Of a DNA stretch of 12,923 bases, positions 7,351-12,923 are shown piece by piece. Location of the stretch: contig CALESU010000024.1 of NCBI GenBank assembly GCA_937914905.1, positions 1 to 12,923 on the forward strand. The letters are read 5' to 3'. Both the position numbers and the translations under genes were made by a program. The first letter of the stretch is position 1. Each line of letters begins with the position of its first letter. The notes beneath the pieces are model-generated. The model was not told where the DNA came from, did not search any database, and worked only from the letters and a program-made list of their open reading frames with translations. This DNA comes from an uncultured bacterium. GTDB lineage: Bacteria > Patescibacteriota > Microgenomatia > UBA1406 > GWC2-37-13.

Positions 7351-7363
7351 TAATGCATATTGC
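7347..7363. promoter_or_regulatory. Inverted repeat GCAATA-N5-TATTGC, candidate Fur-family operator
   Basis: Two perfect 6-nt arms, GCAATA (7347-7352) and TATTGC (7358-7363), flank ATGCA. The size and AT-rich symmetry fit a Fur-family box, although the sequence is not the classical Fur consensus. The repeat covers the fur -35 box and lies about 70 nt upstream of sodA, so one bound dimer could repress fur and influence sodA. Operator function is inferred. Confidence 0.45.
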
Positions 7364-7432
7364 CCGATCTTAACTTCGCATATCAAGGATTGTAGGGTAA
7401 AATGAGAGTGTTACTTATTTAAACATACTATT

Positions 7433-8017
7433 ATGACCATTACTCTTCCTGAACTAACCTATGATTTTTCTGCACTCGAACCTCATATTGACACGAAAAC
7501 CATGCAGATTCACCATGGGAAACATCACGCTACTTATATCGCAAAACTGAATGAAGTGCTTGCAAAACATGAAGCTCTTCAAAATCGCGAGCTCATTGAT
7601 CTTGTCTCAAATCTTGAAACTCTCGATATCCCTCAAGCAGACAAAACAGCGCTTCGTAATAATGGAGGAGGTCACCTCAACCACTCACTTTACTGGACTC
7701 TTATGGGGCCAGAAAAAGCCGTCGACGAAGCGCTTGTATCTCGCATCAAGTCCACATTTGGATCACTTGAATCATTTAAACAGGAAATGCAAGCGGGGGG
7801 TATCGCCCGATTTGGAAGTGGTTGGGTTTGGCTTGTTGAAAATGCACAAAAAGAACTAAAGATTTACTCAACGCCCAATCAAGATTCGCCTTATATGACC
7901 GGAGACACGCCGCTTATAGGAATTGACGTATGGGAACACGCCTATTACTTGAAATATCAAAATCTTCGAGCAGATTATTTGACTGCTTGGTGGAGCGTTT
8001 GCAAGGTGATTGGATGA
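7433..8017 (+). CDS. sodA: Superoxide dismutase, Mn-type (Fe/Mn family)
   Basis: This 194-residue cytoplasmic enzyme converts superoxide to oxygen and hydrogen peroxide. The four metal ligands are visible: His27 in QIHHGKHH, His84 in GGGHLNHSLYW, and Asp165 and His169 in DVWEHAYYLKY. The metal-selectivity positions are of the manganese kind. Gly80 precedes the second ligand, and Gln150 lies in STPNQDSP, matching Gly77/Gln146 of E. coli MnSOD rather than the FeSOD Gln69/Ala pair. A cambialistic enzyme remains possible. It is divergent from fur. A weak promoter (TTGTAG at 7390, then TG and TACTTA around 7409-7417) may serve it, but I am unsure. There is no ribosome binding site. Only 3 nt separate its TGA from the stop of the convergent cyclase gene. 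Confidence 0.96.
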   Translation: MTITLPELTYDFSALEPHIDTKTMQIHHGKHHATYIAKLNEVLAKHEALQNRELIDLVSNLETLDIPQADKTALRNNGGGHLNHSLYWTLMGPEKAVDEALVSRIKSTFGSLESFKQEMQAGGIARFGSGWVWLVENAQKELKIYSTPNQDSPYMTGDTPLIGIDVWEHAYYLKYQNLRADYLTAWWSVCKVIG

Positions 8018-8020
8018 TCG

Positions 8021-8647
8021 CTATCGCATAATGACAGCACGAATAGGTGAGCCATCAAGCTCGTCAAACCGGAGAGGAAGAGCAGAAAGGAAATAGTCTC
8101 CTGGAATTACATTCTGAAGATCAACGCCTTCTATGATGGGAATCCCTTTGGAGAGAAGTGCTGTGTGTGGGCGATTGTCTTTCGAACCTTTCTGTTTTAT
8201 AGAAAAATAATCAATAGCAACCAGTGCGACTTCACGATCTGCGAGATACTCTGCTCCTTCGGGGGAAAGAAAGATAAATTGAGAGAAAAATGGCTCCTGC
8301 AATCTTCCTGAGTTTGTGGTTTTGAGAAGAATTCGCTCTCCTCGTTGAACATTATACGTTTCAAGAGTCGCTCGTGTGACTGAAATAGTTTCCGACGTGC
8401 AATCAAGGACACGAGCACTCCCTACAAATCGATCCAGCGAATACGACCCCACTCCCGCACCGTTGGGAAACACATGAAGAGGTGCGTCCACATGGGTTCC
8501 GGTGTGTGATCCCATCGTGATTTGAGAGATCGTGGATGCGGTTGACTCACTCGTTAGCGCTTCAATTTCAACCGGAGGATTTCCTGGATATACAACTGTT
8601 GATGGGGAAAGGGGGATTGAAATGTCTATGATTTTTGAGAAGTTCAT
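8021..8647 (-). CDS. Cyclase-family metal-dependent hydrolase (kynurenine formamidase-like)
   Basis: This 208-residue protein belongs to the cyclase family (PF04199), which includes kynurenine formamidase KynB and isatin hydrolase; members hydrolyse amide or lactam bonds with bound metal. The signature HTGTHVDAPLH is at residues 48-58, giving ligands His48, His52 and Asp54, with His58 as the usual catalytic or second-metal histidine. The family C-terminal pattern is also present: GIPIIEGVDLQNV, then GDYFLSALPLRF. The substrate is unknown, and no tryptophan-degradation genes are nearby. It ends with TAG at the expected length, which shows that TAG works as a stop here. A TATATA about 5-8 nt upstream of the ATG may be its -10 box, but this is weak. 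Confidence 0.9.
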   Translation of the reverse strand: MNFSKIIDISIPLSPSTVVYPGNPPVEIEALTSESTASTISQITMGSHTGTHVDAPLHVFPNGAGVGSYSLDRFVGSARVLDCTSETISVTRATLETYNVQRGERILLKTTNSGRLQEPFFSQFIFLSPEGAEYLADREVALVAIDYFSIKQKGSKDNRPHTALLSKGIPIIEGVDLQNVIPGDYFLSALPLRFDELDGSPIRAVIMR

Positions 8648-8670
8648 GAATATATATAAATTGAACTAAG

Positions 8671-8703
8671 TCTGGATTCCGGATCGGGGTCCGGAATGAC
8701 AGA
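8671..8703. repeat. Palindromic hairpin element between gnd and the cyclase gene
   Basis: Perfect 8-nt arms ATTCCGGA (8676-8683) and TCCGGAAT (8690-8697) flank the loop TCGGGG. Beyond a small mismatch the stem continues with TCTG (8671-8674) and CAGA (8700-8703). Neither strand has a T-run after the stem, so it is not a standard intrinsic terminator. It resembles short GC-rich palindromes that are scattered in multiple copies in some bacterial genomes. Only one copy is in this window, so its dispersed nature is inferred. Confidence 0.6.
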
Positions 8704-8714
8704 TTTAGTATTGG

Positions 8715-9629
8715 TTACTTTTTAACAGGGTGTCCGCCAAATTGCCCTCGGAGCGCGGAAACTACTTTTCCGGTATAACTTGGGCTTTCTTCAGAGTCTT
8801 TTCGAAACTGAAGAGACGCCTCAATGACGGGGACCAGCTCTCCCATCTCTTGTGCTGTCTCCACGGTCCATGCTCCCTCGCCACTATGCTTAACTGTTCC
8901 GGATATTGAGTCAAGTTCCACGCCCCATGCTTGGTACGCTTTGTGAAGCCAATCCACAAGTCGGGATTCGATAACACTTCCCGTATTGTAAATGCGCGTA
9001 ACTTCTTCAAGATCTAAGCGGTACGGAGATTGTTTCATAAGATTAAACCCTTCCCCAATAGCCTGCATCATGCCGTACTCAACCCCGTTGTGCACCATTT
9101 TGACAAAATGTCCTGCTCCCATGCCTTCAAAATGAGCATATCCTTCAGGAAGTGATAGTGCTTTGAAAAGTTCCTCTAGTTGTGAAAATAGATTTTTCTC
9201 TCCTCCGATCATAAGACAAGCTCCGTTTCGAGCCCCTGCGGGTCCTCCAGAAACTCCCACATCCAAGTATTGAATGCCTCGTTTTTCCAATTTCTTCGCA
9301 CGTGGCGCGTCATCTTTAAAATGGGAATTTCCTCCGTCAATTACAATGTCTCCTTGACGCAATAATGGGGAAATTCCTTCTGTTCCAAATAGCGTTTCTT
9401 CAGTCACTTCTCCCGCAGGGAGCATGAGCCAAATCACACGAGGGGACCCCTGAAATCGCGAAAGGAATTCCTCAAATGAATACGCGGGAATCATTCCCTC
9501 TCGCGCCCCTTCATCCACTTTTTCTGGCGAACGGTTTGAGACAATGACGCGCCACCCTTTTTCTTGCAACTGTTTTGCAATTCCCCATCCCATTTTTCCT
9601 AATCCAATAATGCCAATTTCTTTTTTCAT
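8715..9629 (-). CDS. gnd: 6-phosphogluconate dehydrogenase, decarboxylating, short (YqeC/GndA-like) form
   Basis: This 304-residue enzyme oxidatively decarboxylates 6-phosphogluconate to ribulose 5-phosphate, making NAD(P)H in the pentose phosphate pathway. The Rossmann motif GIIGLGKMG is at residues 6-14. Asn32-Arg33-Ser34 match the 2'-phosphate-binding Asn-Arg-Thr of NADP-using family members, so NADP is likely. The substrate motif DVGVSGGPAGARNG starts at 123. The catalytic cluster is Lys177, His180-Asn181 and Glu184, spaced as Lys183, His186-Asn187 and Glu190 in the animal enzyme. About 300 residues is normal for this short type, against about 470 for the long form. It lies 13 nt downstream of zwf on the same strand with no ribosome binding site, so it is probably read from the zwf promoter. 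No 6-phosphogluconolactonase gene is seen in the window. Confidence 0.95.
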   Translation of the reverse strand: MKKEIGIIGLGKMGWGIAKQLQEKGWRVIVSNRSPEKVDEGAREGMIPAYSFEEFLSRFQGSPRVIWLMLPAGEVTEETLFGTEGISPLLRQGDIVIDGGNSHFKDDAPRAKKLEKRGIQYLDVGVSGGPAGARNGACLMIGGEKNLFSQLEELFKALSLPEGYAHFEGMGAGHFVKMVHNGVEYGMMQAIGEGFNLMKQSPYRLDLEEVTRIYNTGSVIESRLVDWLHKAYQAWGVELDSISGTVKHSGEGAWTVETAQEMGELVPVIEASLQFRKDSEESPSYTGKVVSALRGQFGGHPVKK

Positions 9630-9642
9630 AATATCGATACAA

Positions 9643-10413
9643 TTATTTCTTCGACGTCGAATCGTCAGAAGGATCTATATATGAGCCTTTGGGATAAAAC
9701 GTCAAATCTGGTTTTTGTGCTAATTGCCACGTTTTTACAATAGGTTCGATAAATGCCCATTCATGTAAGACTTCCCCCGTGGAAACAAAGAGCGTTTGAT
9801 CTCCGCGGATAATATCATAGAGCAGAGCTTCATAATCATCTATAAACTGCTCATGGGTATATGCATCTCGATAATTGAATCCAAGTGCGTGATCAGAGAC
9901 TTCATATGTAAATCCTGGCTTTTTTGCATAAAACTTCATGCTGATTTTTTCTTCAGGGCGGATGTAATAATGGAGTACGTTATGTTGTGCGCCGGGGACT
10001 GCATACAGACAGAAAGGGGACTGTTTAAAGGTTACGACCACTTCGGTCAGATCCACGCCATGAGCTTTTCCACTTTCTAAATACAAAGGAACTCCTGCGA
10101 ATGCGGGTTTGTCTGAATATGCTTTGATGCGGAAATAGGTTTCAGTAGTTGAGTCAGGATCTACACCTTGAACTCTTCGGTACCCCTCATATTGCGCGCG
10201 CACGGTTTGAGCGCTGACTTCTTCAGGAGTCATGACGCGAAGAGAAGCGAGCGCCTCTCCTCTTTTTTGTTTGATTTCAAGAGGGTCCAATGACTGCGGG
10301 GGATCCATGAGGAATAGTCCGAGAAGTTGGAGCATATGATTTTGCCCTACGTCCCGAAGCGCTCCTACTTTGTCATAAAAATCTCCCCGTTTTAAAACGC
10401 CACCCTTTTGCAA
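9643..10413 (-). CDS. zwf: Glucose-6-phosphate dehydrogenase, C-terminal part (downstream of in-frame TAG)
   Basis: This 256-residue stretch is the C-terminal domain of glucose-6-phosphate dehydrogenase. It includes FYDKVGALRDVGQNHMLQLL near its start, with the conserved QNH histidine at full-length residue 253, and the family's later motifs YIRPEEKISMKF and DAYEALL-like DDYEALLYDIIRGD. It is in the same frame as the upstream part. The open frame actually begins directly after the TAG at 10438-10440; the TTG at 10413 is only the first permissible start. There is no ribosome binding site or promoter for it, and the first ATG lies past the QNH motif. Independent translation is therefore doubtful, and alone it lacks the NADP-binding domain. 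I see it as one half of a single interrupted gene spanning 9643-11094, with 483 codons before the final TAA. Confidence 0.85.
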   Translation of the reverse strand: MQKGGVLKRGDFYDKVGALRDVGQNHMLQLLGLFLMDPPQSLDPLEIKQKRGEALASLRVMTPEEVSAQTVRAQYEGYRRVQGVDPDSTTETYFRIKAYSDKPAFAGVPLYLESGKAHGVDLTEVVVTFKQSPFCLYAVPGAQHNVLHYYIRPEEKISMKFYAKKPGFTYEVSDHALGFNYRDAYTHEQFIDDYEALLYDIIRGDQTLFVSTGEVLHEWAFIEPIVKTWQLAQKPDLTFYPKGSYIDPSDDSTSKK

Positions 10414-10437
10414 GAGTCTTACCTCTATTTTTTCGAT

Positions 10438-10440
10438 CTA
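10438..10440 (-). other. zwf: In-frame TAG codon interrupting zwf (codon 219)
   Basis: The upstream part ends WNKD, then comes TAG, then IEKIEVRLLQKGG, all in one frame. Family members commonly have Tyr or another residue at this place (a WNRxYI-type sequence), and TAT or TAC becomes TAG by one substitution. No base is gained or lost. Candidates are a nonsense mutation, a consensus error, or suppression. Confidence 0.85.
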
Positions 10441-11094
10441 ATCTTTATTCCATGCAGGAGTGAGAAATGAGTTTGCAAAGCGGAAAATTAAGATGTTTTT
10501 GACGGTTTCTTTAGCCAAATAATGATCCACGCGATAAATCTGTTCCTCTTTAAAGAGTTTGCCGAGCAAGCTATCAAGTTCAATAGCCGTCTGTTTGTCT
10601 GTTCCAAATGGTTTTTCGAGAATGACTCGAGTCCATCCTTCCTCTGGGCCACAGGGCTTAGTTAAACCGGTGTCATGCAAGCGTGTCACGATTGGAGCGT
10701 AGCCATCAGGAGGGACCGCAAGGTAAAAGAGTTTGTTGGAACAAATACTCCATTCTCCGTCTACACGTCCCAGTTTTGTCGCAAGGGAATCAAATGCATC
10801 TTGTCTGAGAAAGTCTCCCGCAACATAGAAAAATGAAGACAAAAACTCCTCATGCCGTTCCACTTCAGGATAATCTTCTTCATCCATTATTTCTTCAAGG
10901 TAAGACCGAAGCATTTCATCCGAAAAATCTCTCCGAGATACTCCATATACGCGAAATCGTTCGGGAAGCATTTTTTTGAGGTACAAATCATACAGAGCGC
11001 GCAAGATTTTTTTTTGTACTAAATCTCCCGTTATGCCGAAAATAACAAAGATGGTAGGAAGGGTGAATTTGGAAGGTGAGGGAGAATCGTGCAT
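10438..11094 (-). CDS. zwf: Glucose-6-phosphate dehydrogenase, N-terminal part (ends at in-frame TAG)
   Basis: These 218 residues are the NADP-binding half of glucose-6-phosphate dehydrogenase, the first enzyme of the oxidative pentose phosphate pathway (glucose 6-phosphate to 6-phosphogluconolactone, making NADPH). The Rossmann fingerprint FGITGDL is at 19-25, EKPFG at 160-164, and the substrate motif RVDHYLAKE at 188-196. The usual Gly of HYLGKE is Ala here. The frame stops at TAG after WNKD, where the family continues for about 260 more residues; exactly that remainder follows in frame. A product ending here would lack the QNH histidine and most of the substrate domain, so it should be inactive. 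The start is ATG 11094, 8 nt after an extended -10 box. gnd follows the full gene by 13 nt. Confidence 0.88.
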   Translation of the reverse strand: MHDSPSPSKFTLPTIFVIFGITGDLVQKKILRALYDLYLKKMLPERFRVYGVSRRDFSDEMLRSYLEEIMDEEDYPEVERHEEFLSSFFYVAGDFLRQDAFDSLATKLGRVDGEWSICSNKLFYLAVPPDGYAPIVTRLHDTGLTKPCGPEEGWTRVILEKPFGTDKQTAIELDSLLGKLFKEEQIYRVDHYLAKETVKNILIFRFANSFLTPAWNKD

Positions 11095-11102
11095 ACGTCA
11101 AA

Positions 11103-11111
11103 ATTATATCA
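11103..11111 (-). promoter_or_regulatory. Extended -10 promoter of zwf-gnd
   Basis: On the minus strand the site reads TGA-TATAAT, a perfect hexamer (11103-11108) with TGn extension, 8 nt before the zwf ATG. No ribosome binding site or convincing -35 box is present. Confidence 0.65.
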
Positions 11112-11173
11112 TGGAGAGCCTGCTTCTTAATTCTATTGGTAGGTTTTTATGAAGTAAAAATTGATATACTCGC

Positions 11174-11383
11174 TTATTTTTCAGCATCTTCCACTTGAGG
11201 AGGCACTCCTCTTGCCTCACAAGGACCGACCATTATGATATGGGGAGCTTCAGGGAGACTTCTTTCAGACAAACCATTAGTGCACGGGGGACCGTCCTCG
11301 TCTATACAATATCCTTCATCCCGTATGCAACCTTCCTTACGTAGTGCGTTGCAGACGGGTTTTGATTCAATTTCTGCTGACAT
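11174..11383 (-). CDS. Small cysteine-rich protein of unknown function
   Basis: I do not recognise this 69-residue protein. It has five cysteines (11, 19, 26, 34 and 55), acidic character, no hydrophobic segment, and motifs such as EGCIRDEGYC and DEDGPPC. The spacing of four cysteines at 7-8 residue intervals suggests metal binding or disulfides, but this is inference. The frame is open further upstream (to 11506) through msrB in another frame, so the start matters. ATG 11383 is favoured because a perfect TATAAT lies 6 nt upstream, the same geometry as the neighbouring msrB, and because only the part from there looks protein-like. It begins 14 nt after the msrB stop, suggesting a shared unit with that redox-repair enzyme. 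Confidence 0.6.
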   Translation of the reverse strand: MSAEIESKPVCNALRKEGCIRDEGYCIDEDGPPCTNGLSERSLPEAPHIIMVGPCEARGVPPQVEDAEK

Positions 11384-11389
11384 CGAGAA

Positions 11390-11395
11390 ATTATA
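11390..11395 (-). promoter_or_regulatory. -10 box of the cysteine-rich protein gene
   Basis: A perfect TATAAT on the minus strand lies 6 nt before ATG 11383, just past the msrB stop. It lacks an immediate TGn extension. It supports this start over longer reading frames. Confidence 0.45.
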
Positions 11396-11397
11396 TA

Positions 11398-11772
11398 TCA
11401 AATTGATGAGGGAACAAATCGAAGCGAGATTGAGTTCACACAATGCCGGGTATTTTTCGCGGTTAATTCTTCTCCTAAGAATATATGTCCCAAATGCCCT
11501 CCGCATTGCGCACAGACAATCTCAGTTCTCATTCCGTCAGGATCGGGCTTTTTTTGTACTGCTCCGGGTAGTTCGTCGTCAAAACTCGGCCAGCCACATT
11601 CAGATTCAAACTTATCAGAAGAGTGATAGAGTGGAGCATCACATTGCCTACAATAATAGACTCCACTTTTAGTATTGTGTTCATATTCTCCCGTAAACGG
11701 AGCTTCAGTGCCACGGTCAAGGATTACTCGTTTTTCTTCGGAGGAGAGGGGATTGAGTCTCATTGATGGCAT
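11398..11772 (-). CDS. msrB: Peptide-methionine (R)-S-oxide reductase MsrB
   Basis: This 124-residue enzyme reduces the R form of methionine sulfoxide in oxidised proteins, using thioredoxin-type electrons. The catalytic cysteine is Cys111 in NTRHCVNS. Cys59 in [10 protein letters not shown] is at the position of the usual resolving cysteine. A structural zinc site is formed by Cys41-x-x-Cys44 and Cys87-x-x-Cys90 ([13 protein letters not shown]). The length is normal for a stand-alone MsrB. The start is ATG 11772, 6 nt after an extended -10 box; ATG 11763 is a possible alternative. It ends with TGA, 14 nt before the cysteine-rich gene. It is divergent from the ORF6N gene. Confidence 0.96.
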   Translation of the reverse strand: MPSMRLNPLSSEEKRVILDRGTEAPFTGEYEHNTKSGVYYCRQCDAPLYHSSDKFESECGWPSFDDELPGAVQKKPDPDGMRTEIVCAQCGGHLGHIFLGEELTAKNTRHCVNSISLRFVPSSI

Positions 11773-11778
11773 GACGCC

Positions 11779-11787
11779 ATTATAACA
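11779..11787 (-). promoter_or_regulatory. Extended -10 promoter of msrB
   Basis: On the minus strand the site reads TGT-TATAAT, with hexamer 11779-11784 and 6 nt to ATG 11772. It is the same 9-nt element as in front of speD. No ribosome binding site is present. Confidence 0.65.
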
Positions 11788-11818
11788 GCCTGTTCTTATC
11801 GGTGCTCTTGTTTATAAG

Positions 11819-11827
11819 TGATACAAT
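11819..11827 (+). promoter_or_regulatory. Extended -10 promoter of the ORF6N gene
   Basis: The site reads TGA-TACAAT, 12 nt before ATG 11840. A second candidate, TGG-TATAAG, overlaps downstream but would sit only 4 nt from the ATG, too close for a start site. Confidence 0.5.
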
Positions 11828-11839
11828 GGTATAAGCAAT

Positions 11840-12739
11840 ATGACATCATCTCCTCGAATTTTGGCACCTCCCATTACAGATTATATTTTCAATATTCGTG
11901 GCTCCTACGTCATGTTGGATCGAGATTTAGCAAATATATATGGCGTTAAGACAAAAGCATTAAATCAAGCAGTAAAGCGCAATAAAGAAAGGTTTCCAGA
12001 AGATTTCTGTTTTCAAATTACTGAAGAAGAGGTGATAAGTTTGAGGTCACAATTTGTGACCTCAAAAAGTGAGCAAGGTGGCAGTCGATATCTACCCTAT
12101 GCATTTTCCGAACAAGGTGTCGCAATGTTATCTGCGATATTGACGAGCGATACTGCAATTAGAGCCAGTATTCAGATTATGCAAACTTTCGTTAAACTTC
12201 GACACACGATAACTGCGAATATAGACCTATTGAAACGGATCGATACAATAGATTTGAAATTGTCTGATCACGACATGAAGCTGGAGGGTGTGTTGAAAGC
12301 GCTTGAAGGGGATTTTATTGCAAATCAGGGTATCTTTTTTGATGGACAAACGTATGACGCTTACGAATTTGTAGTCAGAATTATGAAATCTGCAAATATA
12401 TCAATTCAAATAATTGACAACTATCTGGATGAAACCGTCATTAATCTTCTCATGAAAAGAAAAAAGGGCGTACTTGCCACTCTTTATACTCATTCAATTT
12501 CTCAAGAATTTAAATTAGATACTGCAAAAATCAATAGTCAATACGAGATGATTCGCGTACATGTGTTTAAAACATGCCATGATCGATTTATTGTTATCGA
12601 TGACACGACCGTATATCATATTGGAGCCTCTCTAAAAGACCTCGGTAAAAAATGGTTTGCATTCTCAAAAATCGATAAAAACGTAGTAGACAATCTTATA
12701 GACCGTCTAAAGGTAGCAGAAAAAGAAGAGGGAATCTAA
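11840..12739 (+). CDS. ORF6N-domain protein with C-terminal phospholipase D-like domain
   Basis: This 299-residue protein begins with an ORF6N-type DNA-binding domain (about residues 13-120). Typical features are NIRGSYVMLDRDLANIYGV, then KRNKERFPEDFCFQ and LPYAFSEQGVAMLS. ORF6N and related KilA-N domains occur in phage antirepressors and in many CPR genomes. A linker with leucine-rich heptad-like spacing (about 122-158) may be a coiled coil. Residues about 170-280 resemble a PLD-like fold with one degenerate motif, HDRFIVID (His247, Arg249, Asp254), followed by HIGASLKDLGKK. The canonical HxK lysine is Arg, and only one motif is present, so catalysis would require dimerisation, if it occurs. 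The role is unknown; it may be regulatory or phage-derived. The base composition looks more AT-rich than its neighbours, by eye. Its stop lies 3 nt from that of the next, convergent gene. Confidence 0.85.
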   Translation: MTSSPRILAPPITDYIFNIRGSYVMLDRDLANIYGVKTKALNQAVKRNKERFPEDFCFQITEEEVISLRSQFVTSKSEQGGSRYLPYAFSEQGVAMLSAILTSDTAIRASIQIMQTFVKLRHTITANIDLLKRIDTIDLKLSDHDMKLEGVLKALEGDFIANQGIFFDGQTYDAYEFVVRIMKSANISIQIIDNYLDETVINLLMKRKKGVLATLYTHSISQEFKLDTAKINSQYEMIRVHVFKTCHDRFIVIDDTTVYHIGASLKDLGKKWFAFSKIDKNVVDNLIDRLKVAEKEEGI

Positions 12740-12742
12740 ACC

Positions 12743-12922
12743 TCATCCTTTCATCTCCCTCTCCACAATCCTGCGCAAAATAGCCAAAGAAGAAACGTAG
12801 GTTGCCTCGACGCCTTCATATCCTAGGTTGCGAGTGCCAAGCGTGATGGCTTTGGTGAAAGGTGTGTCTGAGGCATAGTGGATGATGCCGATATCTATGG
12901 GCGCCTCAAGCATGGTGACAAT
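12743..12922 (-). CDS. C-terminal end of an unrecognised protein, runs off the right edge
   Basis: The last 59 codons of a minus-strand gene end in TGA at 12743. The visible part includes MLEAPIDIGIIHYASDT and GYEGVEATYVSSLAILRR, and has the alternating hydrophobic and helical look of a real globular protein, with a basic amphipathic C-terminal helix. I cannot assign a family. It converges on the ORF6N gene with a 3-nt gap. Confidence 0.55.
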   Translation of the reverse strand: MVTMLEAPIDIGIIHYASDTPFTKAITLGTRNLGYEGVEATYVSSLAILRRIVEREMKG

Positions 12923-12923
12923 T

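Noticed and set aside
8021..8023. TAG as a sense codon throughout
   Set aside because: The cyclase protein reaches its normal C-terminus exactly at this TAG, and reading on would run antisense through sodA.
10380..10445. A frameshift as the cause of the split zwf
   Set aside because: The codons on both sides of TAG 10438-10440 are in one frame and read family-like residues directly after the stop (IEKIEVRLLQK), so there is no indel.
11163..11170. TGA-TATACT-like box on the plus strand, possible antisense promoter
   Set aside because: It matches the -10 pattern, but no start codon follows at the expected distance and no -35 box is present. It is probably chance in AT-rich spacer.
11384..11506. 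Longer version of the cysteine-rich protein starting at 11506
   Set aside because: The extra 41 residues overlap the msrB coding region in another frame and are not protein-like, while ATG 11383 has a well-placed TATAAT.
11235..11672. Plus-strand frame of 145 codons opposite msrB and the cysteine-rich gene
   Set aside because: It is antisense to msrB, which has all its catalytic and zinc residues. The plus-strand translation looks non-protein-like and has no promoter close to its start.
1..12923. Alternative genetic code with TGA as glycine
   Set aside because: Four genes (aldehyde dehydrogenase, sodA, msrB and the last partial gene) end at TGA at sensible positions, and no conserved domain contains an in-frame TGA.

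Overview
The window looks like a stretch of a small, compact bacterial genome of the Candidate Phyla Radiation (Patescibacteria) type. This is an inference from gene content (ORF6N-domain protein, short YqeC-type 6-phosphogluconate dehydrogenase, speD, typA), 3-4 nt gaps or overlaps between convergent genes, and the near absence of Shine-Dalgarno sequences. The code appears standard. TGA ends the aldehyde dehydrogenase, sodA, msrB and the last partial gene at sensible places, so a TGA-to-glycine code is unlikely. TAG ends the cyclase gene at its normal length.

Layout. Positions 1-839 (minus) hold speD followed by the first 157 codons of a gene I identify as bpsA, which runs off the left edge; together they would be a branched-polyamine operon. 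Divergent from it, 972-2829 (plus) hold a GNAT acetyltransferase and an aldehyde dehydrogenase. A small membrane-anchored protein (2900-3397) converges on typA/bipA (minus, 3394-5217). A multi-spanning membrane protein with a large outer domain follows (5287-6840). Positions 6899-8017 hold a Fur-family regulator and a divergent Mn-type superoxide dismutase, with an inverted repeat over the fur promoter. A cyclase-family hydrolase (minus, 8021-8647) comes next. Then comes the oxidative pentose phosphate pair gnd (8715-9629) and zwf (9643-11094). zwf is interrupted by a single in-frame TAG at codon 219; both halves are in the same frame and otherwise intact. Next are a 69-residue cysteine-rich protein and msrB (11174-11772, minus), an ORF6N/PLD-like protein (11840-12739, plus) and the C-terminal end of an unrecognised gene.

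How the genes fit together. SpeD supplies decarboxylated SAM, the aminopropyl donor BpsA would need. Fur, SodA, MsrB and the NADPH-producing Zwf/Gnd form a loose redox and metal-stress neighbourhood. If the zwf stop is real and not suppressed, NADPH supply by this route is broken, because the stop separates the cofactor and substrate motifs from the conserved QNH histidine.

Regulation. Most transcription-unit starts show a -10 box (often TGn plus TATAAT or TATACT) only 6-12 nt upstream of the ATG, with no ribosome binding site. This points to widespread leaderless mRNAs. The pattern also helps choose starts for the aldehyde dehydrogenase, fur, msrB and the cysteine-rich gene. No gene-free stretch exceeds 300 bases. 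I saw no tRNA, rRNA, CRISPR array, insertion sequence or convincing intrinsic terminator.
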